In this document: positions 7,689-15,995 of the stretch, in pieces
Layout of the letters: each line of letters opens with the position of its first letter
Numbering within the stretch: the first letter of the stretch is position 1
DNA from: JBEKSX01 sp049516635
Lineage (GTDB): Bacteria > Bacteroidota > Ignavibacteria > Tepidaquicellales > OLB5
DNA: 28,993 bases
Assembly: GCA_049516635.1 (NCBI GenBank)
Contig: JBEKSX010000028.1
Coordinates: 1 to 28,993 of the forward strand
Direction: 5' to 3'
Position numbers and translations under genes: made by a program
The notes under the pieces: generated by a model
The model's input: only the letters and a program-made list of their open reading frames with translations
Database searches by the model: none
Told to the model about the DNA's origin: nothing

Positions 7689-8663
7689 TTATTTTATCAT
7701 GGACATTCTTTTAGCTGCAGAATAGTCACCGGCAATAAACCTATAAAAATATACACCGCTCGATATATCAGTCCCGTCAAAATTAACCTCATAACTGCCG
7801 GCGTGCAGATATTCATTATCAACAATAGTTTTTACTTCCCTCCCCATTATGTCATATACCTTGAGAATAACATTTGAATTTTTTGGTATATCAAATTTAA
7901 TTTTTGTAGACGGATTGAAAGGATTCGGACAATTCTGATACAGTTCATAATCTTTTGGTATTACTCCGATAACAGGTTTAATACCAACCACTACAGAATA
8001 AGTGATCTCAAGTCTTGGTCTTTTCGTGGTATCCGGACAATGGCCTGCAGCAAAGTCAAGATTTCTATACGGTGATTCGGTTATTAATTTTATCATCAAG
8101 CCAAAGTTAGTATAAGGGTTATTTACCATCTGGCTGACCAGGTTTGTAACGTCTATATTAAGATAATCCTGAGTGCTCGAAGTATCTTTCGGTAATGTGA
8201 TCTGGCTAGCAGAGGTCGTTGTGGGCTGGTTATTCCATGTGACGGTATATTCATTCCAGTTTGAAGTGACTTTCAGAAGACGGCAGCTATCGGCTCCGTA
8301 GTGCCCCCCGGGGGGATCGGGTGTGGGATTGTGATACAAAGACAATTTTGCATTAATAACCAAAGCATCACCCGGAATAAAAGAAAGATCATATTTGAGA
8401 AGTGAACGCCCTATATAGAAATAACCGCCCGATGTCCATGCAACCCCTTCGAAAGAATATGCAGGAAGATTAACATTAGGCCAAAAATCTTCTACATAAG
8501 CACATGCTCCTGAAAGGGAATCTAACCTGATGAATATATGATAAGTGCTGTCAGGTCTTACCTGTGCATTAAGTTCGTTATGGTGATATTTGCCGATTAA
8601 ATGAAAAGCTGAAACACTCAGAAAATAAATAACCAGAATAAAAATAAATTTTTTGTAAATCAT
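7689..8663 (-). CDS. secreted DNRLRE-domain protein with type IX secretion C-terminal domain
   Basis: 324 residues. An N-terminal signal peptide or anchor spans about 4-21. A DNRLRE-like (CBM96-like) beta-sandwich spans about 52-222: SLLKYDLSFIP, INAKLSLY, NWNEYTVTWNNQP, DVTNLVSQMV, NFGLMIKL and RPRLEITY occur in the family's order. A type A C-terminal sorting domain spans about 236-324, with YQNCPNPFNPSTKIKFDIP, GREVKTIVD, SSGVYFYRF and the terminal basic MSMIK. Known of the family: such tails direct export through the type IX system to the cell surface or medium. DNRLRE domains occur in surface and carbohydrate-associated proteins; the ligand here cannot be read from sequence. It lies 49 nt after the propeller gene, so the two are probably cotranscribed. 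Confidence 0.85.
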   Translation of the reverse strand: MIYKKFIFILVIYFLSVSAFHLIGKYHHNELNAQVRPDSTYHIFIRLDSLSGACAYVEDFWPNVNLPAYSFEGVAWTSGGYFYIGRSLLKYDLSFIPGDALVINAKLSLYHNPTPDPPGGHYGADSCRLLKVTSNWNEYTVTWNNQPTTTSASQITLPKDTSSTQDYLNIDVTNLVSQMVNNPYTNFGLMIKLITESPYRNLDFAAGHCPDTTKRPRLEITYSVVVGIKPVIGVIPKDYELYQNCPNPFNPSTKIKFDIPKNSNVILKVYDIMGREVKTIVDNEYLHAGSYEVNFDGTDISSGVYFYRFIAGDYSAAKRMSMIK

Positions 8664-8712
8664 GATCTTATGTATTAATATTTTTATTTTGTATTTATTA
8701 TATTTTTATTAA

Positions 8713-10422
8713 TTACTTTACTAAAATCATCTTTTTGATCTGGGTATAATCATTGTCTAGGTTCGCCGTGTTGTGAACATCTATCTTATAAAAATAAATA
8801 CCAGATGATAAAGATGATGCATCCCATAAATATTCATAGCTTCCTGCAGGAAGTTCTTTATCAACTAAAACTGCAGTTTCCTTTCCTAGAACATCAAAAA
8901 CAGAGAGCTTTATACGGGAAGAAGCAGGATTATCAAACTTAATGACAGTCGAAGGATTGAACGGATTTGGATAATTTTGATATAGCACAAAATGATCCGG
9001 GACTCTGCCCGATATAGGCTTGATACCTGTTACAGGGGAATATTTTATGGTTGTAAAATCGTAATTTGTACCCGCACCCTGGCTAAAACCTGCTACATAA
9101 ACAATACCGTTCCGAAGGACTGACATTGAAGTAATGTAATCCCCGCTGTTGCCGGGACCGTTGTATATATTCACTGATTTTTGTACACCTGATTGATCGT
9201 ATTTGACGATACAAAAATCTGCTGATGTGCCGCTGCCATAACTATATCCTCCTGCGTATATGTTTCCTATCGAGTCAATTCCCAGCGCAGATGCTTCGTC
9301 GGAACCATGTATCGGACCATCGTAGGTTGCAACCCATTGCTGAACTCCAGCCGGATTATACTTGATGGTGCAGAAATCAGAACCGGTTGAGCTTCCTGTA
9401 GCACTTCCGGTTACGTAAATGTTGTTCGAATTATCTGTTATCACGCTTCTCGCTATGTCATTATTATTCCCCGAGCCGTTAAATCTTTGTACCCATTGCT
9501 GGGTACCGCTTGCATTGTATTTTACTGTTGCATAATCACCGTCGGAATTGATCCCCGGACTTCTGCCGGTTACAATGACATTTAATGAACCATCAACGGC
9601 TAAGCTGTATGGGATATCATCTCCGCTGGCGGGACCGTCATATCTCGCAACCCACTGCTGAACTCCCTGAATACTGTATTTGATGGTGCAGTAATCATTA
9701 GCTGTTCCATTCCCGTGGCTGTTTCCTGTAACATAAAGGTTGCTGTTTTGATCGAGAGCTATAAAAGTAGGTTCATCACCCCCGTTAACAGGTCCGTTAT
9801 ATAATACCAACCACTGTTGTACTCCCGAAGAATTATATTTTATCGTAACATAATCATAATTCGTAGCATTAGAATAGCTGTATCCGGTTACATAACAATT
9901 ACTGTTAATGTCAACCACTATCCCGACAGCCTGGTCCGGACCATCGGTAGCTCCGTTGTACCTAGCCACCCATTGCTGGACACCCGATGAATCATACTTA
10001 ATTGTAGCAAAATCTTCAGTATCCGCTCTGTAGCCATGGCAGCTGGTTCCTGTTACGTATACATTTCCTGTTGCATCAACCGCTATGCCATATGCAATAT
10101 CCGTTGTATTTCCCGGGCCGTTATAATAAGCAACCCATTTTTGCACACCGGCTGAATTATACTTAATTGTGCAATAATCAAATCCTGAAGCAGACGAATA
10201 GCTTTGTCCTGTAACGTAAATATTTCCCTTATTATCAATTGTCATACTATTGACCATATCTATATAGTTGCCGGGTCCATTGAATCTTGAAACCCATTCC
10301 GGTGCCAATTGTGAAAACGTTATTTCCGGAATAAAAAAAAGCATTGAAAAAATAAAGAGGTAAGGTAAAACGGGATTGAAAATTTTAAGGATCTGATGAA
10401 CTAAAATACTATTTAGTTTCAT
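8713..10422 (-). CDS. secreted SBBP beta-propeller protein with type IX secretion C-terminal domain
   Basis: 569 residues from the ATG at 10422. A TTG five codons upstream (10437) is possible, but the ATG has an AGGGA Shine-Dalgarno-like sequence at 10432-10428 with 5-nt spacing. A long hydrophobic signal peptide spans about 15-37, ending near TFSQ. Eight tandem SBBP repeats of 53-55 residues fill about 43-468, each of the form W-V-x-x-Y-N-G-P, D-x-A, GNxYVTG, DYxTIKYNxxGVQQ. The C-terminal sorting domain has YQNYPNPFNPSTVIKFDNP and ends KKMILVK. Known of the family: SBBP repeats build propeller blades in extracellular proteins. Partner and substrate are unknown. Confidence 0.88.
   Translation of the reverse strand: MKLNSILVHQILKIFNPVLPYLFIFSMLFFIPEITFSQLAPEWVSRFNGPGNYIDMVNSMTIDNKGNIYVTGQSYSSASGFDYCTIKYNSAGVQKWVAYYNGPGNTTDIAYGIAVDATGNVYVTGTSCHGYRADTEDFATIKYDSSGVQQWVARYNGATDGPDQAVGIVVDINSNCYVTGYSYSNATNYDYVTIKYNSSGVQQWLVLYNGPVNGGDEPTFIALDQNSNLYVTGNSHGNGTANDYCTIKYSIQGVQQWVARYDGPASGDDIPYSLAVDGSLNVIVTGRSPGINSDGDYATVKYNASGTQQWVQRFNGSGNNNDIARSVITDNSNNIYVTGSATGSSTGSDFCTIKYNPAGVQQWVATYDGPIHGSDEASALGIDSIGNIYAGGYSYGSGTSADFCIVKYDQSGVQKSVNIYNGPGNSGDYITSMSVLRNGIVYVAGFSQGAGTNYDFTTIKYSPVTGIKPISGRVPDHFVLYQNYPNPFNPSTVIKFDNPASSRIKLSVFDVLGKETAVLVDKELPAGSYEYLWDASSLSSGIYFYKIDVHNTANLDNDYTQIKKMILVK
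9019..10296 (-). repeat. eight tandem ~159-bp coding repeats (SBBP blades)
   Basis: Units start at the conserved Trp and measure 53, 55, 53, 53, 53, 53, 53 and 53 residues. The last unit has Ser instead of Trp and reads directly into the linker before the sorting domain. Constant length and variable surface loops fit stacked propeller blades. DNA identity between units is moderate, so this is not a recent expansion. Confidence 0.85.
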
Positions 10423-10782
10423 ATTCGTCCCTTTCAATTAATTGGAGAAATTATTATATGAACATCGGTATTGGGGGAATTTACCAATCATGATAAATTA
10501 TATACATTAATATTTAATTACAACATAATGTTTCAGTGTTATTATCAAAAAACTTAATCGAAATTTGTAATTTCACGGGCGGAAAGATGAAAGACTTCAC
10601 AATTAAATAGAAATAATCAAAAAGTGATGAAAAATAGCGGGTTAAGCAAATTTTTCTGATATTTATAGGGAAGTTTATTAATAGTCTTATATACAATGAG
10701 CTCAAATCGCTATTTTATAAAGAATTACATATTTGACTTTAAAAATAAAGTATTTATTATCAGATTAGAATCAATCATAATA
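10423..10782. other. 360-nt divergent intergenic region, no gene seen
   Basis: AT-rich spacer between the propeller gene (minus) and the glycosyltransferase (plus). It holds the AGGGA sequence for the minus gene (10428-10432). I found no convincing TAnnTTTG promoter on either strand, no strong hairpin and no repeat. A 29-codon in-frame extension upstream of the glycosyltransferase (from 10696) is not credible as coding. Confidence 0.6.
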
Positions 10783-11907
10783 ATGAAAATTGCATTCATA
10801 TCCACTTTTTTCCCTTTCAGAGGAGGAATTGCCCAGTTTAATGCCAATCTTTTCCGCGCTTTCGAAAGACAATATGAAATAAAAGCATATACATTTAAAA
10901 GACAATATCCGAGAATCCTTTTCCCCGGTAAAAATCAATATGTTACCGAAAGTGATATTGTAGATAGGATACCAGCCTACCAAATACTGGATACCATTAA
11001 TCCCCTGACATATTTTTCATCAGCAAAGATGATATTAAAAGATAAACCTGATCTTGTTCTGACTAAATTCTGGACCCCTTTTTTAGCTCCTTCTCTGGGT
11101 ACAGTTTATAAAAAGTTGAGGAAAGGCGGGGTTGAAAGATTTGCTATTCTGGATAATGTCATCCCTCATGAAAAAAGAACCGGTGATATCAAGCTGACTA
11201 AGTACTTTCTAAAACAGAACAGCGGCTTTATTGTTATGAGTGAAAAAGTGAAAAATGATCTATTGTTACTTCGACCCGCTTCTAAGTATTTACAGGTCAT
11301 TCACCCGCTATATGATCACTTTGGAGATGTGATGAACCGGGAAGAAGCGTGTTCAAAGCTTGGTATTCCACTATCAAATAAAGTTATATTGTTTTTCGGG
11401 TTCATAAGAGAGTACAAAGGTTTAGACCTGCTTATCAAAGCAATGAAATTGCTTCCTGAAGATTACACCTTGATTGTTGCCGGCGAATCCTACGGCGATT
11501 TTAAACGCTATCAAAATTTAATAGATAGCAATACATTAACTAGTAGGATACGATTGTACATCAAGTATATTCCGGATAAAGAAGTCCCTGTATTTTTTTC
11601 TGCCAGTGATGTATGTGTGCTGCCTTATAAATCTGCAACTCAAAGCGGAATAATCTCTATATCTTTCCATTTCAATATTCCTGTTATTGCCACGGATGTT
11701 GGCGGATTAAAAGAAATGGTAGAACACGGTAAGACGGGGTTGATGGTCTCTTCCCTGGAACCGAAAGACCTATCCGATTCGATCAAATACTATTTTGACC
11801 GGAATCTGAAACCCGGATTTCAGAACAATATTAAAGAATACAAAAAAAAGCATTCGTGGTCTGCTCTGGCTGATGACATAATCGAATTCTACAAAACTAT
11901 CAAATGA
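10783..11907 (+). CDS. GT4-family glycosyltransferase
   Basis: 374 residues from MKIAFISTFFPFRGGIAQFN, the canonical GT-B N-terminus, which is why the start at 10783 is preferred to the longer frame from 10696. The donor-binding half has FFGFIREYKGLDLLIKAM, YTLIVAGESYGD, YIPDKEVPVFFSASDVCVLPYKSATQSG and IPVIATDVGGLKEMVEHGKTGLMV. The usual first Glu of the EX7E motif is replaced by a Gln-Ser-Gly context, seen in a known GT4 subgroup. It probably transfers a sugar from a nucleotide donor to a polysaccharide or lipid acceptor at the cytoplasmic face. No other polysaccharide genes adjoin it, so the substrate is unknown. A phosphoesterase follows after 44 nt. Confidence 0.88.
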   Translation: MKIAFISTFFPFRGGIAQFNANLFRAFERQYEIKAYTFKRQYPRILFPGKNQYVTESDIVDRIPAYQILDTINPLTYFSSAKMILKDKPDLVLTKFWTPFLAPSLGTVYKKLRKGGVERFAILDNVIPHEKRTGDIKLTKYFLKQNSGFIVMSEKVKNDLLLLRPASKYLQVIHPLYDHFGDVMNREEACSKLGIPLSNKVILFFGFIREYKGLDLLIKAMKLLPEDYTLIVAGESYGDFKRYQNLIDSNTLTSRIRLYIKYIPDKEVPVFFSASDVCVLPYKSATQSGIISISFHFNIPVIATDVGGLKEMVEHGKTGLMVSSLEPKDLSDSIKYYFDRNLKPGFQNNIKEYKKKHSWSALADDIIEFYKTIK

Positions 11908-11938
11908 TTTTTTCCTCCCTTTACTTTCTTTAATCGGG

Positions 11939-11946
11939 TATATTTG
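11939..11946 (+). promoter_or_regulatory. -7 element TATATTTG directly before the phosphoesterase gene
   Basis: Exact match to TAnnTTTG, ending 5 nt before the ATG at 11952. No TTG box is found 19-21 nt upstream. If used, the transcript would be leaderless or nearly so. Confidence 0.45.
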
Positions 11947-11951
11947 TAACG

Positions 11952-12812
11952 ATGAACTGTTTTTTCGTATCGGACCTTCATGGTCATATAGACCGCTATG
12001 AGAAACTCTTCAAGGCAATAGCCGGCGAGAAACCAGAGATGGTTTTGATCGGGGGTGATGTTTTACCCTCAGGTCTGTTGTCTCATAGACCTCTCGACGT
12101 CGGACTCAAAGATTTCATTGTGGATTTTTTGGTTCCAGGCTTTAGCACATTAAGGAACAAATTAGGGCATAATTATCCCCGTGTTTTGCTGATTCTCGGT
12201 AATGATGACGGTAAAGTGGTAGAGCCAGCAGTCCTGGAGGCTGTCAGGATAGATTTGTGGGAATATGCACATAACAGGAAGATCGAAATCGGAGAGTTTA
12301 CTGTATATGGATATTCTTACGTACCGCCTACGCCTTTCCGGCTGAAGGATTGGGAAAGGTATGATATTTCAAGATACATAGACCCCGGATGTATCTCACC
12401 CGAGGAAGGAATATATTCTGTATCTGTATCTCACCGGGACCTCAAATACGGAACGATAAAAGTCGATCTTGAAGTCTTGATAAACAATGATGATGTCAGC
12501 AGAGGAGTTTTTCTTTTTCACTCACCGCCGTATATGACAAACCTCGATTACGCTGCTCTTGACGGAGTGATAATAGACAATATTCCTGCAGATACGCATG
12601 TCGGAAGCATTGCAATGAGAAAGATCATTGAACAGAAGCAGCCTCTTCTAACACTGCACGGCCATGTGCATGAATCGGCGAGAATCACAGGTTCATGGAA
12701 AGATAAGATCGGGAAGACCCTCTGTTTTACAGCGGCTCATGACGGCAAGGAACTTGCTCTTGTTAAATTCGATCTGAATAAACCAGAAGAAGCTGTGAGG
12801 GAATTACTGTAA
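11952..12812 (+). CDS. calcineurin-like metallophosphoesterase
   Basis: 286 residues, cytoplasmic (no signal peptide). All metal-binding motifs of the superfamily are present in order: DLH (8-10), GGD (34-36), GNDD (83-86), FHSPPY in the middle and HGHVHES near the C-terminus. Together they bind the dinuclear metal centre. The substrate could be a phosphomonoester, a nucleotide or a cyclic nucleotide; the motifs do not decide this. It is convergent with the polyprenyl synthase gene, with only 9 nt between the stops. It may be transcribed from its own TATATTTG element. Confidence 0.88.
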   Translation: MNCFFVSDLHGHIDRYEKLFKAIAGEKPEMVLIGGDVLPSGLLSHRPLDVGLKDFIVDFLVPGFSTLRNKLGHNYPRVLLILGNDDGKVVEPAVLEAVRIDLWEYAHNRKIEIGEFTVYGYSYVPPTPFRLKDWERYDISRYIDPGCISPEEGIYSVSVSHRDLKYGTIKVDLEVLINNDDVSRGVFLFHSPPYMTNLDYAALDGVIIDNIPADTHVGSIAMRKIIEQKQPLLTLHGHVHESARITGSWKDKIGKTLCFTAAHDGKELALVKFDLNKPEEAVRELL

Positions 12813-12821
12813 GGATTGATT

Positions 12822-13799
12822 CTAATTCACTCTTTCACTGATGAAATTTACGAAGTTAACGAGGGTTTCTTTGGTCTCGGATGGTTTGAAGGGGCTTATA
12901 GTCGATTTGGCAAGCAAGCAAAATTCATTAGTCTTGCTGATGGTATAATCTATACCTTTATGCTCTTTAATAAAATCGAAAACAATCTGCCTGCTTTTTG
13001 AATAAGAACCGTTCTTCACAAGGTCGATAATTAGTTTAGATTCTCTTTTTGATGAATTATTTAGAGCATGTATGAGAGGCAGGGTAAACTTTTTTTCTTT
13101 CAGATCAGAACCTGAAGATTTACCCATCAGCTTTTTCTTACCTACATAATCCAGAATGTCATCACGCAGTTGGAATGCGATGCCTATATTTTCCCCAAAT
13201 TCGCTCATATGCTTCACGTTCTCGGTGTTATTTGTAGCACTTGATGCTCCCATCTCGCAGCATGCAGTGATAAGTGATGCTGTCTTATCCGAGATAATTC
13301 TAAAATATGTTTCTTCATCCACAGCAAGTTTTCGATTCTTCTGGATCTGCAGCAATTCACCTTCGCTCATTCTTTTAACTGCTCTGGAAGTGATGGCAAG
13401 AAAATTATATTCATTATTATCCAGTGCATGCAGCAAGCCCCTGGAGAGTAAATAATCACCCATGAGAACTGCGATCTTATTTTTCCAGACCGCATTGATT
13501 GAAGGAAATCCTCTGCGTGTCTTTGCATCGTCAACGACGTCATCATGTATAAGAGTGGCTGTGTGAAGCATCTCGACCAGTGTTGCACCAATGTAAGTCC
13601 TCTTATTTATTCCGCCGCATAACCTGGCAGAAAGCAGGACGAGGATGGGGCGGATCTTTTTCCCTTTCTGCCTGAGCAGGTACTTGCTTATGAGATCTAT
13701 CAGCGCTACACGTGACCTCATCGCATTTCGGAATTCAATGTGGAATTCCTCAAGTTCTTTCTGAATTGGCATTGATATATTTTTCAGGTCGATATCCAT
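12822..13799 (-). CDS. ispB: long-chain polyprenyl diphosphate synthase (IspB-like)
   Basis: Condenses isopentenyl diphosphate units onto an allylic primer to make the long prenyl tail, probably of a respiratory quinone. 325 residues. GKKIRP is at 46-51, the first Asp-rich motif DDVVD at 86-90 followed by RRG, and the second Asp-rich motif DDILD at 213-217. Residue 81, five before the first motif, is a small Ala, which fits long-chain enzymes (family knowledge). The exact chain length is not readable. It starts 6 nt after tatC and is the last gene of the minus-strand run from glgA. The symbol is given by similarity; hepT- or sds-type naming is equally possible. Confidence 0.88.
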   Translation of the reverse strand: MDIDLKNISMPIQKELEEFHIEFRNAMRSRVALIDLISKYLLRQKGKKIRPILVLLSARLCGGINKRTYIGATLVEMLHTATLIHDDVVDDAKTRRGFPSINAVWKNKIAVLMGDYLLSRGLLHALDNNEYNFLAITSRAVKRMSEGELLQIQKNRKLAVDEETYFRIISDKTASLITACCEMGASSATNNTENVKHMSEFGENIGIAFQLRDDILDYVGKKKLMGKSSGSDLKEKKFTLPLIHALNNSSKRESKLIIDLVKNGSYSKSRQIVFDFIKEHKGIDYTISKTNEFCLLAKSTISPFKPSETKETLVNFVNFISERVN

Positions 13800-13805
13800 A
13801 TATTA

Positions 13806-14576
13806 TTATTCAACAGCGGTTACTTTTTTCTTTTGAGCAAATTTTGAAATAAGAATACTGATTTCATACAATAAAAACAAAGGTACAGCCAGCAGGATCT
13901 GGCTTGTGACATCGGGTCCCGGGGTTACCATTCCGGCAATTATAAGGATCACAACTATAGCATGCCTGCGGTATCTTTTCATAAAAGCCGGGGTAAGTAT
14001 TCCAAGCTTCGATAAAAAATATGAAACCATAGGAAGCTCGAAAACAATTCCAGATGTGATAATAACCGAGATAATAAAGCTGAAATATTCGTTGATTGCA
14101 ATGTTGTTCGAAATTTCGGTTGTTCCGAACGCAGCAAAAAATTTCAGTGCAGTAGGAAGTATGATATAATATGCGAATGCCACACCGCCCAGAAAACAAA
14201 ATGTAGTAAAGAAAACTATCCATGAAACATAACTTCTTTCCTGCGGAAGCAAGCCGGGTTCGATGAACTTCCAGAACTGGTAGAAGATGTTAGGTATGCT
14301 GATGATGATGCCGCATACAATAATAACTTCCATGTAAAGAACTAACTGACCGTAGGGCTTTAAGTTAATTAGAACGAGGGGCGGTTCGGTTCTTTTAGCC
14401 GGAAGAAGGAGAAATTCATTCATGATCCAGTCAATGAAGAAACCGCATACCACTGAACCCACAACGATCCCGATTATCGATTTAATAATTCTCCATCTTA
14501 ATTCCTCGAGGTGGTCGAGAAATCCCATTTCACTTTGATCGGTATATGTATCTTTGCTTCGGTTATCCTCAGTCAT
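13806..14576 (-). CDS. tatC: Sec-independent protein translocase TatC
   Basis: Receptor subunit of the twin-arginine translocase, an inner-membrane protein that binds Tat signal peptides. 256 residues with six hydrophobic segments. The conserved N-terminal FLDHLEELRWRI (about 19-30) and PNIFYQFWKFIEPGLLPQER (about 95-114) are present, as are GIVFELPMVSYFLSKLGI and VTPGPDVTSQ near the C-terminus. The acidic, polar N-terminal extension of about 18 residues is short and unremarkable. tatA and tatB are not adjacent. It sits 62 nt after glyA and 6 nt before the polyprenyl synthase gene. Confidence 0.96.
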   Translation of the reverse strand: MTEDNRSKDTYTDQSEMGFLDHLEELRWRIIKSIIGIVVGSVVCGFFIDWIMNEFLLLPAKRTEPPLVLINLKPYGQLVLYMEVIIVCGIIISIPNIFYQFWKFIEPGLLPQERSYVSWIVFFTTFCFLGGVAFAYYIILPTALKFFAAFGTTEISNNIAINEYFSFIISVIITSGIVFELPMVSYFLSKLGILTPAFMKRYRRHAIVVILIIAGMVTPGPDVTSQILLAVPLFLLYEISILISKFAQKKKVTAVE

Positions 14577-14638
14577 GAAAATTTTTGACTTGGCGTCTAG
14601 TGAAGTTTCATAAGGGAAACCTCAATATACGGATTTTT

Positions 14639-15940
14639 TTACCAGGTAAATAATTCGGGATAGAGCGGATGTTCATCCGTCAGATCTTCGATCCTTTTCC
14701 TGACATCTTTTTTTACATTTTCGTCACCGGGATGTGAGATAACGTCATTTATCATTTCAGCTATCTTAACCATGTCACTCTCCACCATACCCCTGGTTGT
14801 GAGAGCCGGGGTTCCGATTCTTATCCCGCTTGTGATCAGGGGACTTTTATCGTCGAACGGGACTGCATTTTTATTGATGGTTATCCCAATCTCATCCAGC
14901 ATTTCCTGTGCTGCCTTACCTGTCAGGTTCTTATTCCTGAGGTCGATCAGCATAAGATGATTATCGGTTCCGCCCGAAATGACCTTAAAGTTGAAATTTA
15001 TAAGTTTATTTGCCATTGCCTGGGCATTTTTGATCACCTGCTGTGCATAGGTCTTGAATTCCTCATCCAGAGCTTCTTTAAAAGCTACAGCTTTTGCAGC
15101 TATCACGTGCATAAGCGGTCCGCCCTGGATTCCCGGGATAACCATTGAATCTATAAGCTCACTCATCATTTTCGTCCGTCCGGATTTCGGGGCAACCTTG
15201 CCGAATGGGTTTGGAAAATCTTTTCCCATGAGAATTAACCCGCCGCGCGGCCCACGTAATGTTTTATGAGTCGTGGAAGTGACAACGTGGCAGTGGGGAA
15301 GTGGATCGTCAAGCAGCCCTTTCGCTATTAATCCTGCCGGATGAGCTATATCCGCAAAAAGAAAAGCGCCCACTTTATCCGCTATTTCCCTGAATTTTTT
15401 GAAATCAATGTTCCGTGAGTATGCGCTCGCACCGACTGTGATCATTTTAGGCTTTTCTTTTTTTGCAATGTCTTCCAGTTGATCATAATCGAGAACTTCA
15501 GTTTTCGGATTTATCCCGTATTGAGTAAAATTATAGAGCTGTCCGGAAAAGTTAACAGGTGAACCATGTGTAAGGTGGCCGCCGTGTGACAGGTCCATTC
15601 CTAAAACCTTATCACCCGGTTTTACGAATGTAAAATAAACTGCCATATTTGCCTGCGAACCGGAATGCGGCTGGACATTAGCATACTCTGCGCCAAAGAG
15701 TTCCTTGACCCTGTCCCTTGCAAGATTTTCAGCTATATCCACGAACTCGCATCCGCCGTAATACCTCTTTCCGGGATATCCTTCAGCATATTTATTTGTC
15801 ATGACAGAGCCCATTGCATCCATAACTTCGAGACTGGTAAAATTTTCCGAAGCGATAAGCTCGAGCTTGTTGTTTTGCCTTATCAACTCATTTCTGAGTG
15901 CACTATAAATTTGAGGGTCGTATTCTTGTAAATGAGACAT
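14639..15940 (-). CDS. glyA: serine hydroxymethyltransferase
   Basis: PLP enzyme interconverting serine and glycine with tetrahydrofolate, the main source of one-carbon units. 433 residues. The N-terminus LIASENFTSLEV, YAEGYPGKRYYGGCE, HGGHLTHGSPVNFSG and the PLP site STTHKTLRGPRGG with Lys226 are all present; Asp197 and His200 lie in FADIAHPAG. The ATG at 15940 lacks a clear Shine-Dalgarno sequence. It is separated by 55 nt from the barrel gene upstream on the same strand, and no separate promoter is obvious, so it may belong to the run that begins at glgA. Confidence 0.98.
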   Translation of the reverse strand: MSHLQEYDPQIYSALRNELIRQNNKLELIASENFTSLEVMDAMGSVMTNKYAEGYPGKRYYGGCEFVDIAENLARDRVKELFGAEYANVQPHSGSQANMAVYFTFVKPGDKVLGMDLSHGGHLTHGSPVNFSGQLYNFTQYGINPKTEVLDYDQLEDIAKKEKPKMITVGASAYSRNIDFKKFREIADKVGAFLFADIAHPAGLIAKGLLDDPLPHCHVVTSTTHKTLRGPRGGLILMGKDFPNPFGKVAPKSGRTKMMSELIDSMVIPGIQGGPLMHVIAAKAVAFKEALDEEFKTYAQQVIKNAQAMANKLINFNFKVISGGTDNHLMLIDLRNKNLTGKAAQEMLDEIGITINKNAVPFDDKSPLITSGIRIGTPALTTRGMVESDMVKIAEMINDVISHPGDENVKKDVRKRIEDLTDEHPLYPELFTW

Positions 15941-15995
15941 TTCTTGTACGGTAATTATATTTAGTTTGTAATTAAATGTTAATTAATTAAATCTT

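Noticed and set aside
10514..10705. 63-codon minus-strand frame in the intergenic region
   Set aside because: Low-complexity AT-rich translation, no ribosome-binding site and no conserved context.
10696..10782. 29-codon N-terminal extension of the glycosyltransferase
   Set aside because: The canonical GT-B N-terminus MKIAFISTFFPFRGG begins at 10783; the extension has no signal peptide or domain and is AT-rich spacer-like.
13864..14223. 119-codon minus-strand frame inside tatC
   Set aside because: Frame-shifted shadow of tatC, rich in Cys and Tyr with no domain; tatC itself is intact.
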